Source of the DNA: Polydactylus sextarius
Lineage: Eukaryota > Chordata > Actinopteri > Polynemidae
NCBI GenBank assembly: GCA_016801845.1
Contig: CM028906.1
Location: 3,644,501-3,708,500, forward strand
Direction of reading: 5' to 3'
Length of the DNA: 64,000 bases
Shown: positions 36,715 to 48,089 of the stretch, piece after piece
Layout of the letters: every line of letters starts with the position of its first letter
How positions within the stretch are numbered: the stretch's first letter is position 1
The notes under the pieces: model-generated
Told to the model about the DNA's origin: nothing
The model's input: only the letters and a program-made list of their open reading frames with translations
Databases searched by the model: none
Translations under genes and position numbers: made by a program

Positions 36715-37665
36715 GCTGAAGAAAATAGTCCAACCTGTTCACATTTTGCAGTTTTTACAGGGATACAACTGTCATTTTGCCACTCACTCCATATTCAATA
36801 AAACATGGTGACAGTGAAAACATGTTTTTAGAAATGTTTACAAAGATATTATTTACAAAAATATCCAGACCCTTCACTGAGGCACTCCTGAATGTGGCCA
36901 GGTGCACCCTTTTTGCTGTAATTATCACTGAAATGTGTCGAGTACCCTACTGGAGTCCACAAATTCAACTGATTGGACATATGTTCAATTTAGTAAGGCA
37001 GGCACCTGAGAGACTAAGGCATGAAATACAAAGAACTCTGTCTGTAGTAAAACTGTAGCAAAGCACAGAGCATTGTGAAATAGATGTCTATAATGACTAT
37101 GGCTTTTCAGAGACATCCCAATAAACTGAGGGGCCTTGGTCAAAGAGGTGACCAAGCCCACCTTCAGAAGTCCTCTGCTGAAGTGAGAGAAACTGTCAGA
37201 AGGGATGACCATCTCATGTGGCCAATACCCTCTATATAATGAAGGATGGCAGGGACAGGGAGCCTGGACAGATAACTGAAGGAAGGATAAATGAAGCCAA
37301 ATACAGAGGCCCTTAAAGAAAACCTGTCCTGAGTGGGAATGACCTGAGACTTGACAGTTCACCTTTCAGCACAACAACGACCCTAAGCATGGGATCAAGA
37401 CAAAGATGAAGTGGTTGGGGGAGTGGCCAAGCCAGAGTCCAGACTTAAACTTCACACAACATCTGTGGTCGGACCTGAAAAAAACATTCACTCTTCCTAT
37501 CCAATCTGACAAAGCATGGGAGAATCTGCCAGGGAAAGTGGGACAAACTGCCCAAATCCATATGTGCAAAGCTTGTTGAGACTTACCCAAGAGGAATCGA
37601 AGCGCCATTTGCTGCCAAAGGAACTTCATTGAAGTACTGTATTAAGGCTATGGGTTGTTGTTTAG
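36715..37665 (+). mobile_element. Decayed Tc1/mariner element with altered catalytic residues
   Basis: This is a second, different fish Tc1 family. The left part includes GTGAAAACATGTTTTTAGAAAT, and ATCCAGACCCTTCACTGAGG then CAACTGATTGGACAT. The body shows GGGGCCTTGGTCAAAGAGGTGACCAAGCC (about 37130-37158), AACAACGACCCTAAGCATGG (37373-37392), CCAAGCCAGAGTCCAGACTTAAACTTC (about 37426-37452), and the right-hand block TGCCAAAGGAACTTCATTGAAGTACTG (about 37613-37639). Large deletions separate the blocks. In the conserved Q-x-D-N-D-P-K-H motif the first Asp is Asn (frame reads QHNNDPKH), and in S-P-D-L-N-x-x-E-H-L-W the Glu is Gln (SPDLNFTQHLW). By family numbering these are expected to be catalytic positions two and three. 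The element cannot encode an active transposase. Confidence 0.85.
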
Positions 37666-37669
37666 ATTG

Positions 37670-39200
37670 ATGACTATTTTTGTTTTTAAATTACTTAAAC
37701 TGATAAGCCTAAGAAAGTGTGTGAAACCTGAACGGATCTTACTATCATAATTTTTTAAACCATTGTTATTTTGTATTCACTGAAATAATAGAACAAGAAA
37801 AACATGACAGTAATTTATCTGCAATTCCTCACTGCTTTGTATTGCTTGGTTAATACCATGCCATTAGATATTTTGTTTTTACAGACTTGAAATATATTAA
37901 ATATAGTGCGTATTGCATAAGCTCAAGCAGTAACTGCTGTTTGAGGTTGATGTTTTGATGCATCTGTCTCAGGGTCACTTTGAAACCATCGCAGCTGCAG
38001 GCTGCGTTCACTGCCTTCACCCCCCTGAGTGCAGACTTTAAGCATATTAATTTTGTGTAATTAATGTATTCATTTCAGAAATTAATACACTAATATATCA
38101 ACATTACAGATGAGATAATTACCAACATTATTTTCCCATTATTGAGTGTGTGTCTAAGTTTGAGTGGATTGTGTGAGTGTATGTGACAGTGTGTGAGAGA
38201 TTGTCAGCCCTGGTGGCATCAAGTAAAAAAGATTTAACAGCAACGTGTCTCACTGTTTACTAAACACTTGAGACATGGCATTGATTCTACTAGGTCACCA
38301 CTTATCTTAACTAGTTGTAGCTGCTGTATGTCACTTCCTGTAATTAACAGTTTCTACCCATCTGCATGTCAACATCCAATAGTAATTAAGACCATGAAAA
38401 TTCCAGTACAACTCACATGGCACTCAATTTGAGAAACCAGACAAGCAGGAAACTCACTTTTAATGGATAATGGAATGATGCTGTATTGTGAAATCTTATT
38501 TTATAAAGCAGTTTTAATGAATAATTTATAATGACAAAATCAAATGGAGTGCAGTAGTTGGCATTTTTCCTTCACAGCAAGAAGATTGTTGGTACAATGA
38601 GTTTGAAGAGTTGTTCATTTCTACACAAAAGCTCAGACAGACTGGCAATCTGTCAACCCCAAACCTCTGCTAAATTTCAGCTTATCATTCAGTTGCCTGG
38701 TTACTTTACTGGCTCACACAAACTATGGTCATTGCGTCAGACAGCTGTTTTTAGCTCTAAAAACTCAGTGTGCCCGACCTCCTTCACATAAGCACACATA
38801 GTTACCAGGAGACACATTTGCGGATCGCGTGCTCTATAAAAGTATGGCCGACACTCCTTCATTTCCTACCACTTTGCAAAGACTAAGCCAAAATATCCCA
38901 ATATGATAAAATTCCTCTTTCACATTTGTAGCCAGAGTGTGTACTGTGGTGACTGGAAAATGGAATCATCGTGACATCTATTGTTGATTAACATCAAATA
39001 ACTCATTGAAACCAAACTCATCAGAAAAATTAAGACTTCATTTGCAGGCTATCCTGTTCAGCATGTACCACTCATCAATTTTGGTGCTCCACACTGCTGA
39101 CTTTTTAGCCACGGAGTTGCTACTGTTATGTTACCTGGTCATTTGTGTTGACTAAAATGACCATAATGAAATGATCAGGGCAACTGCTAATTAGTTAAAA
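37670..39200. other. Intergenic, no gene recognised
   Basis: Unique AT-rich sequence. A TATA-like CTATAAAAG lies at 38834-38842, about 60-70 bases before a short open frame starting MIKFLFHIC (stop after 23 codons). I see no supporting exon, so this is noted only as a weak promoter-like match. Confidence 0.4.
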
Positions 39201-39204
39201 ACTG

Positions 39205-39250
39205 CCCAGATTGGTTCCAATCATTGAGATCAGGATTGGGGCATTCCTAA
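39205..39250. repeat. Fragment of fish hAT-type MITE end
   Basis: CAGATTGGTTCCAATCATTGAGATCAGGATTGGGGCATTCCTAA resembles the GGATCGGGGCATCCCTA-type terminus of a widespread fish non-autonomous element, from memory. Only one end is visible. Confidence 0.5.
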
Positions 39251-39489
39251 TTGATTTATTTCGTGTCTACTTTGATGTTTTAGTGTTGCCCAAGGTCTCA
39301 CTTATCTGTGGACATCAAACTATATAACTCCTCCCATTTTTGTCTGATGGACAGGTAAATATACCTGTGTGCTACACCATCAACAATGTGCAATAATGTT
39401 GTCCAACTGCAATTGTGGAGTGTAATAATTTTATATAAGTTTGTTCTTTTTTCCTTTTTTTGCGCATTGTGTCAATAGTTTGAACATTT

Positions 39490-39535
39490 TGGGAACAAGA
39501 ATTCCCTTTGGGATCAAGAAAGTTCTACATTGTCT
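39490..39535 (+). repeat. LINE/SINE-type 3' tail fragment
   Basis: GAATTCCCTTTGGGATCAAGAAAGTTCTAC resembles the common fish retroposon tail TTTCCCTTTGGGATTAATAAAGTATCT. The upstream 150 bases may belong to the same insertion but are not recognisable. Confidence 0.45.
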
Positions 39536-39559
39536 TGTCTCATCTTAATATGGAGGGAA

Positions 39560-40061
39560 AAGGTTTATGAACTACTCTCCAGTCTCCAGACAGTCTGCAG
39601 AAGGCGATCGGGATATTTGGCTACACAGTCATTGTTGTGGAACATTTAGCATCTACACTGACACAGTATTTCCCTTAAGAATTGCTGCAGACCAAAACCA
39701 CAATACAACCAGGTCACATGGTATGTACGATAATATTGTCTCAATACAATTCCCTCGAAAGCAGATACTAAAGCATTATCATGATGCCATTGTTACTGAG
39801 ATCATTTCAAGCTGAGCACTGCTGCTGTGCAGAACTAGTCTGGCAACCCATCTTAGAGCACACAGCAAGAAAGTATCTGTATCTGAGAAGATCAGAAATA
39901 TCTCCATATATTGTTATATTTTTCTTTAGAAAGGATGAGGCAAGTTTATTGTTTCTCTCACCAATGAAATGAAATGAAATACATCAGTGTGAAGCATCAG
40001 AATGATCTTCTAATTACTGCAATATCTTACTCTTCTCTCTATATCTCTCTATATATATATA

Positions 40062-40116
<55 letters not shown>

Positions 40117-43100
40117 ATATGTATATATATACACGCTGAACATGCTGTGCCCCATCTCTTTACTCTCCTCTTATTGTATTTGAACGATACATAGGCTCTT
40201 GAGCATGAAGCACTGAAGCGTCTCTGTGTTTGTGTGTGTCTGTCTGTGTGTATGTGTGCATTTTTGACCCGTGGGTCAAATTGTAATTCCTTTTTCTATT
40301 CAGGACAGCCATTTCCTTAAAACGCACACAAGTCTGATCCAATCTGTTAAAGCGTTCTGGATGGTTGATCACAGATGAGGTTTAAAGTGACACTGGAGTT
40401 GTGAGAATGACACACAGCTTTATTTGTTGGACAAAAGGAGACTAACAAACTATCAAGCTTTGACACTTGCAGTGCCTCTGCCCTTCAAATAAACTTTTAA
40501 GGTTTGGAATTATATACTTTATTTCATGACTGGATAAATGTAAAGACAGTTTACTTTGGAAGTTTGGGTCAATTTATGAGATTTTTATTAAAGTCTATCC
40601 CTGTCTCTCAAGCCCAAATAACAACTCTAAATTACACCTCTCTTACTTACAGGGTCTTCTTTTCTTTCTGCTTTTAGCACAGTGAATCTATTTCTGTTAG
40701 TGAATGTTCTGGCCTTGAGGTGGCCATGCGTAAAATTATCACTGTTGAACCCGCTCTTTGTAGTTATCGTCTAACTCACCTAAATTCCCTTAGATATTAT
40801 TCACACTAAAATTCCTCAAAGAGGTTATAGAGGCCTCTTGCCTGCTCTGTATAGTGAACAGCTTCCTCTGCATTGATGTCATTCCTGATTATCTGAAGAC
40901 AGCAAGTGCTCAGTACCTTTCCTGCCAAATGAGTAGCCTCCCTTGACTCCATGACTGCTTAATAACTTTTCACATTTTTCAAAGTTACACATTTTATCTT
41001 AAAAGCTTTGGTGAACGGTTTTCCTTTCACCTGTCAAAAAGATAAAAACATTGCAGCCTCCACAGTAAAAATCTTCTTTTCATTCCTTTTTCATTTTCAA
41101 TTGCAGTATGTGGTCTGTCTCAAAGAAACAGCTGAAGATTTTTTCTTTCACCTTTAGATCAGATAATTCAAAGGTAACTTCTCATCTATCTCCCATGGCT
41201 AAAACTGGCCTTATGCACAACGTATGCAGCCTTTTCTACAACTTTATGACTCCTCGCTTCACATAAAAGGATGCATGAAGAACTGCTAAATTACTCTTGA
41301 TGATGTTTAAACCAATGTATGAAGATTCTTCAAAAATATTGTTTCACAACGGCATTTCAAGGCTCCAGTCACTCATTTCTGCATTTATATGCTCCGAATT
41401 TGCATGTGCAACACGTACTCAGCAAATAGGGATGAACCTACTCAACCCCATTGAGTCAGCCCCCATTATAAGACAGCAACAATACTGCTCCCCATCCACT
41501 TTTCAGTAGCTCAGCACAATGACTGCGTAGACAATGCATGAGGACTTTGTAGAAACTCCCAACCTCCACTGAGATGATCGAATCCTCGCCGGCTCAATGT
41601 CACGTGGTTTCGCACTGAGCGCCAACATGTGCAACCCCAATATTAGGCTTCAAAAGCTTCCATATTCATACTGGTGTGTGCTCATGTTTGGAAGAATCTG
41701 GGATCTTTATGCTGCATGAACTAAGGTGGAAAAATAATATTTCTCCCTCCCACACTTAGTTCCTCAAAGAAATCTCCTGCTGAGAATCCCTGATATCATT
41801 TAAACATTTAAACTCATGTTCAATTAAACACAAGGGTTCAGACTACTCTTTGTGAATACCAAGTAGCTGTTAAACCTCAGTGACAGTCTGTCAGTCAGTT
41901 ATCTGCTGTAGACCTGCTTAATTGGGCATTAGCCTTGGTGGTCAGTTTACTCCACTATTAGCAACAAAGGAATTTACATTGATCTAACAAATTCACAAAT
42001 GGGGTGGAAAAACAAAAGCATTTAGTTGTTTTAGTGAAGTAGAAAGAACTGCATAATTTAAGCAACACTGTTACTATGTTGAAGAACAGCTCAACTGTCA
42101 AAAGACAACCTGATCCATCAATAGCTGGGTCAGTATCAGCTCTTCACAGATAGTGTTTGTATTGCCGTATGTGCATTAAAAGAATATCAGTTTCTCAGAA
42201 ATGGGAAAGCTTAATCAAATGCATTTAAATCTGAAATAGCCAAAAACAGGACTATTGTGGTAAGTTGTGAACACTGGTTACCAAATGTGTCAGTGAGTAA
42301 GTTAGTGTGCAGTAGGATTTTTGGAGCTTTGTCACTGAGAACTGCTGCATGGTAATGCTGAAAACTACACAAGAGAACTTCAAGAACTACAAGAGCAACG
42401 AGAATGAACCATAACTTAACAATGAGAAACACAAGTGGGTGCAAATTGGGGTTGGTTCATCACTGGGACCTCTTTCACATTTTCATTTTATACTTTGAAA
42501 AAAAAAAATGATTTAAATGAACATGCATGGTATTAATTTGTCTAGGTGTTCGTTTCATCACTCCTGTGGTGTTTAGCAGTGTGTTATGGTCATGGGCATT
42601 TAATATTGGAAGCAAGAGACCATTACCAGGCTTCACTGGCCACATTGTTACATGCATTAAAAACTGTAGGTGAAGAGTGAAACGATGATATTCCTCAGAT
42701 ACAACAATACTCCTACAGAACAACATAAAACAAAAATAATTACAGTAGCAATAAATGACTGCTGTCCAACTTTTACAAATGGTATTAAAGTAGGCACCAC
42801 TGTTGCAAAAAAGTTGAACACTTTGCTTTTTCATGCCTTTATAACATAACATATAACATTTGTATTTTAGAAAAAAATGCCTAAAGAAAAATTTTAAAGT
42901 CTTTTTGTTTTTTGGAGGGGTTTTTTTTTTGTTTGTTTGTTTGTTTTCTGGATGCTAGTGGTAGCATCAGCAACATGGTTTCCACCCAAAGCCAGAAATG
43001 ACTGCAATCCCAAACTAAACAAAAAACCCAGACCTCAGTGATGTGATAAAGGTAGAGTTAAAACACTTCAGAAAGGATGCCAATTTAATGTCAATGTTGA

Positions 43101-44988
43101 ACTCCATAGTCAAGACTACCAGTAAAACTCCCTGTGGGCCACCACATCAGTGTGAGCTGATGGACTGTGAAAGAAATAATCTATTAAGTCAGTCCCAGCT
43201 GATCAGTCCAGGGCTGCATTTCTGTTCATGTCCGATCATGGCTCTCTCCATCAAATGAATGCCTGTCTGAGGTTCAAGTCTTGTTTTTCCTTAGTTTCCA
43301 TCACTTTCTTTCTTCATCCTCTTTCCTTACTCTGTCAGCTGGGATCTTTTTCTTTTGCTGCATAGTTTTCACAGTTATTTCCATTCCCACTACCTGGGTA
43401 AAGCTACCCCATATCTTGAAAGGAAAACAAAAGTAGGCTACTGTTCTCTGTATTCCTCTTTGCTTCAGTTGCAGTGGCTGGTGCATGTCCTGTGTACCAT
43501 AACTTCAGCCTTCATTTTCCAGCAAAAAATCTAATCCCCCGGTGGCCACAATACCCACCATTGATGAACAATGTAAACACAGATAATTTCCAATCGACAT
43601 TTACTCCATTGATAAGTTGAAGCAAAAGTGTTGGCTAGTGTTTCTATGTAAGAGTTTTAAGTTAATGTAGCAGCTTCATTGTCACTGCCGTTGTGAAAAA
43701 CCACACTTGCATGATCAGCCTCACCGACCAATGTTTGACGGCACAACGCTGCACAACAACAGTATTGCATTTCTCTTGTACAGCAACTACAGGTACTGCG
43801 TTAGCCATTGTTGTTATGTTATTTTTCCTTTACCAGTTCCCTGTCTGCACCTGCACTCTCATCACTGTCTGAGTCTAGACCTCTTAATGGCTCTCCACCA
43901 GCCTCCTCCTCCCCTCTCCTCACTTTTTAGAAAAAAAAAAAAAAAAAAAAAAACCATCAGCTATAGGCTCTGCTTCATCTTTGGAAAACGGTAACAGCTA
44001 AATGGATTGTTTCATGCATTTCATCATCAGACAGACTCATGATGAAAGTGCAGACAGGGAGACACAGGCTGTGCCAGTGCTCAGAAGAAGTATGACTTTC
44101 GGCCACAGTGGCTAACACAGTAGCCATGCCGGAGGGCACCAAATAGCCTAATAATCATTGTGAACATGTGAAAATTTAACTTGCACATTGCCAAAAAAAG
44201 GTCTGGTCACAGTCTGAAGGCCTTTTTAAGCTTAGTGTTATAACTAATTGCATAAAATGGCATGTAAGAGCGATTTAATAGATCTGGAAACCCCTGCCGG
44301 AGAAAATGAAATCACGCTGTATAGAACAGTGTGTGTATGTGTTTATCTGTGAGCGTGAGCATGGGAGGCTGAGTGTGTTTATTATAATTTAATCTTCTGT
44401 CACATTCATTTGCATTTTGTGTTTATCTGGAAGTCTTTCATTGGTTTCAGCATTTATTTCAACATGATATGCTTTTATAAGCTCTTAAGGATTTTATACA
44501 CGTTCAGTGGAAAACCAGCTGCTAAAAAAGAAAATTAAAAAATAAAACCCTCTTGTCTTTTGTGATCACACTGGTGTCAGTACAGGTGAATGAAACAGTG
44601 GACTGAGAGAGACGACATTATTGCAGTGATCACGGGCATTGGGAGGGCGGCTGTGAGCGACGCCAACGCACTGGAGCTGGTTGGTGTTTGCAGGCTCAGC
44701 CTCAGAGGTGTTCAATCACTGCACCAGAACAAAACAAGACATCTCATCAAAACATTTGCTTTGTAGGAGGTGGCCCTTTGGTAGATGAATGTGTGGAGAT
44801 GTCGATTGTGCCTGGGCCTGAGTTCGAGCCATCCGACAAGTAATTACTGGTCCACAACAAAGACAGACTAGCAGGAAGATTCGCAACTCTTTCTCCCTGA
44901 GTCGATGCTCAGCTCGCTGCAACCTCAACTTGTCCACACAAGCTGGAAGGAAACAGTTGGGAATGAATTAAACTGCATGATTTAAGTA
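39560..44988. other. Intergenic, no gene recognised
   Basis: More than 5 kb of unique AT-rich DNA. It holds the compound AT/GT microsatellite at 40041-40134, TTTG low complexity near 42920-42950 and an A-tract at 43931-43953. Open frames up to 125 codons (42475-42852, minus) contain no domain. Confidence 0.5.
40041..40134. repeat. Compound (AT)n/(GT)n microsatellite
   Basis: AT, GT and AT segments are fused over about 94 bases. Tyrosine/isoleucine open frames across it are artefacts. Confidence 0.9.
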
Positions 44989-46049
44989 CACTGTAAACCC
45001 GAATACTCAAAATAAATAATTGGAATAAGTAGTGTAAACTCATTTTTTTGTTTTGTTTTGTTTTATGTTGACGTGGTTGTTAACACATCATTCTGAGAAA
45101 GAGCTAAAAAAGAGGCAGCGCTGAAGACAGTAGTGGTCTGAGCGCTATCTACTGCGATGTCTGTTTCCTTTCCTCAATGCAGGCGTATACATGAGTTCTA
45201 ACGGATAACTAACTAGAACCTTCCGAACACTTTCTATGCTGAGCTTGATCACCACACTCCTTGTTTGATTACCTTATTTAGACAGACAAGCTTCCAAAAC
45301 TGGAAAAATTGCAGATGCTTTGGCTGACAAGTCCATGATGCGCAGGTGATTATACATTTCACAGGTGAAGTCCTTGTGTAATGTTGGGAGTTTAACGCTT
45401 CAAATGAGCTTTTGAATTCCACAATTGCAGAAGATAAATCAGCAGGTTATTATGCGCAGATATCATTGTGGTGGCAAATTGGTTGGGACTGTTTGGCATT
45501 GGTTTTGATTAGTAAACTTGTCACAATATTTACACTATTTTAATCTTCTTAGGAATTACATGATGTCCACACAAGGCATGCCACTGTTCTCCATGCCCTT
45601 CCTGTGTATCTGCATGAGGTCTCTGGATTTTTCAGAACATGTGTGGTGAGTCCCAGTAAAGAAATATCAGGCCTTAAATGTATTCATATTTCACGTTTTC
45701 ATATTTTCATTTCATTTATGTGTAAGGGCAACACACATTAACATTTCTGTAAACAAATGCAAAAATTGCTACAGTCTTAGTTTCAGTAAATGTGTTTATT
45801 TATTTATATCATCCTCCTTTCATTTTTTCAGGATGATATGGATGAGCCAGACCTGGGGGATGCATCAGTGGTCCTCTTTACAACCATCAGTGACAATGCC
45901 ACAAGTCCAGTTCACTACCACCCTGTGACAATCTCTGTCATCCTAGAGGTTGATGTGGTTGTCAACCTCCCCAGGCTTGCTGATGCCTTCCTGGTAATGT
46001 TCCGCCTGATCTATGCACTACATCTCAGCTATCCCAGGGGACTGACTAA

Positions 46050-46744
46050 TGTTTCGTTCACACCAAAAGTGACTAGAGCGACCGCAGTGCTGGAAGTCAC
46101 TATTTCTCATTGGACAAATCATCAAAAAGAGCATATTCTCTGGCAGCAAAACTTCTTTAGCAACCAGAGCGAAAAGGAGAATAAGAAGTTAAAATCCAGT
46201 TAACTGTATGGTAATGAGCTATGACGCGGTTTGGCAAATAATTTGGCGAAAGTGTAGATTTACCAACGTCCTACAGTCAGGTGGGTTTGAGGGAACAGCC
46301 TGCATAATATAAGTTCCTAGTTCCTAGTTGGTCTTGATGACAATGGAAACACTCATCACTGTTGTGGCAGCTTCCCCGTCCTCTACAACCTGAGTCTGTT
46401 CTCCTGTAGAGACCATTGTTCATTATACTACTGCTCTAGCCAATAAATGTTATGTAGTTTTCAACGGGAGTGCATTTTATTTGCTCATTATTATATTTTT
46501 CAGAATTCAGTGTATTTAGGCATTTTATTCTCTTTTTATCGACCAATTATGTAACTTTCTGTTGGAGTCAGGTGCTTTGTAATGTATATTTTGTCAACAT
46601 CTGTAAAGTTGAAATTTCTTAGTTATCGAATAACATGATTTATTAAATTTAGTTTATTACATTATCCTATTATTCTATTATCATTATTTACTATTATTAT
46701 CATTATTTTTCTATTATTAGTATCATTCCATTTACAGTGTGTCA

Positions 46745-46788
<44 letters not shown>

Positions 46789-47093
46789 AGTAAATACAGT
46801 CATCTCAGCAGAGACATTGTTTGTTTACAAAGCACCGTGTGAAGGGGGGTCACGGTTTGTGTTGACCTCTTTTGTGGAGCTTGTTTATTTGCCTTTTAAA
46901 TCGTTTGCAGCTTTAGCTGTGTTTGGTGGTTGTAGCAGCGGTTTATATGAGCTTTTAGCTGAGATTCTGACATTTCTAAGTAAACTGGCAGGGAAATGTG
47001 AAACTGAGCAAATTTAAAATTTGTTGACAGCAAAGCTTCTTCAGTGTATTCGGCGACTCGTTCGCTTTGGTTGCATTTAGTGTGAACGCACAG
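46050..47093. mobile_element. Nested MITE-like insert with TAA target duplication
   Basis: The insert lies exactly between two TAA triplets (46047-46049 and 47094-47096). Its ends are imperfect inverted repeats sharing CGTTCACAC: TGTTTCGTTCACACCAAAAG on the left, and complement of the right end CTGTGCGTTCACACTAAATG. A 3-bp TAA duplication fits PIF/Harbinger-type elements, and similar GTTCACAC termini occur in common fish MITEs. It has no transposase. It contains a (GT) microsatellite (46751-46786) and a degenerate TTAT-rich stretch (about 46660-46735). Collapsing the two TAA copies restores the host frame, which fixes the boundaries well. Confidence 0.8.
46751..46786. repeat. (GT)18 microsatellite
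   Basis: An uninterrupted GT run inside the nested insert. Confidence 0.95.
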
Positions 47094-48089
47094 TAACACT
47101 TTCAAATTCACACAGAAAATCTTACTTGGTCTAGATGACTCTGAGCTTTCACCCAGGCTGCAGACTCTTAAAAATGACCTGATATTACACATGTAACTCA
47201 AGATCCAAAAAGGACTGGTGGATTCCAATAGTTCACTTTTAAAGCATTGTTCACAAATATGTCATGGTTCATGTTGACTATCGTTCAACTGTATCAGCCA
47301 AATGGCACAAAGTACGCATTGCCTTTGATAATGTTAATGTAGAGTTTCTGAGTTTTTACATTGCTGCACAATTTGTTTTGTGTTGTTTACAATCAGACGG
47401 CCCAAAGTGTGATTGTTTCTTTAATTCTTAGTTATTATTTTTTTATTGTCTTTCAAATATTATTTATGTTTCATTTAGTGCTAAAAGGCACAGGTGTGGG
47501 CAACTTATGTTTACGCTAATGCACCACAGTTTGATGGCCCAAAGCAATTGTTATTATTTATTTATTTATTAGTTGTTGTTTTATTTACATATTTTGTGTT
47601 AAAAGACTGGGCAAGAAAAGTTTATACTAAACACTGAAACAGAAAAAAATATTGAGTGATTTGATGTGGGTTTTTTTATTTGTCTTTTAAGTCAAGTACT
47701 TAATACTTTTAAGGCAATTAGTTGCCACAAATATATTTTACATATTTTTAAGTTTGGAGGCAAATGATTTTGAGTTTCAACAAGTCAATGTTTTGAGTTA
47801 CGTGTAATCAAAAGATTGAAAGAAGAAGATAATAAATGTTAAGTTTACTGAACATGAAATTGTGAGTTTTCATACTTGAAGTGATTAAATTCTGTTGCAA
47901 ATTTTTGAGTTGGCTTACTCAGTAATTTAATTTAATTATAATTAAAAAAAAAAAAAAAACATTTAACATAAACTCCAAATATTCAAGTTCTGATATACTC
48001 AAATGTTTGAGTTTATAAACTCAAAAAGATGTGGAACCTGATTGCCTTACTTTTTTGAGTTCTGCTTACTTATTCGGGTTTACAGTGAA

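Larger units (their letters stand above)
45553..47196 (+). pseudogene. SAMD3-like multi-copy fish protein, C-terminal exons, interrupted
   Basis: Block A (45553-45645) follows an AG acceptor and ends at a GTGAGT donor. It reads ELHDVHTRHATVLHALPVYL and then HEVSGFFRTCV. Block B starts at 45832 after a pyrimidine tract and CAG, in the same phase, and reads EPDLGDASVVLFT and LPRLADAFLVMFRLIYALHL. The frame is cut at 46050 by a MITE-like insert and resumes at 47097 with NTFKFTQKILLGLD and SPRLQTLKNDL, ending at TAA 47194-47196. This resembles, from memory, the C-terminus of the many fish proteins auto-named sterile alpha motif domain-containing protein 3-like. The upstream exons, including any SAM domain, are absent. 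Function is unknown, and the copy is broken by deletion and insertion. The intron between A and B is 186 bases. Confidence 0.65.
44989..48087 (+). mobile_element. TIR-bounded DNA transposon copy carrying a SAMD3-like gene fragment
   Basis: Both ends carry a perfect 17-bp terminal inverted repeat, CACTGTAAACCCGAATA (44989-45005) and its complement (48071-48087). The subterminal regions on both sides are rich in AACTCA/TGAGTT motifs, typical of a family of fish DNA elements. Flanks read AAGTA on the left and AAGCA on the right, a possible 5-bp target duplication with one mismatch. Inside, two exon-like blocks on the plus strand encode a recognisable protein C-terminus (45553-47196). A 1,044-bp younger insert splits the second block. 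Without that insert and its duplicated TAA the copy would be about 2.05 kb. No transposase is recognised, so it is a non-autonomous or internally deleted copy. The superfamily is not determined. Confidence 0.75.

Noticed and set aside
38834..38960. TATA-like CTATAAAAG followed by a short frame MIKFLFHIC
   Set aside because: The frame stops after 23 codons and no downstream exon is visible; one TATA match in AT-rich DNA is weak evidence.
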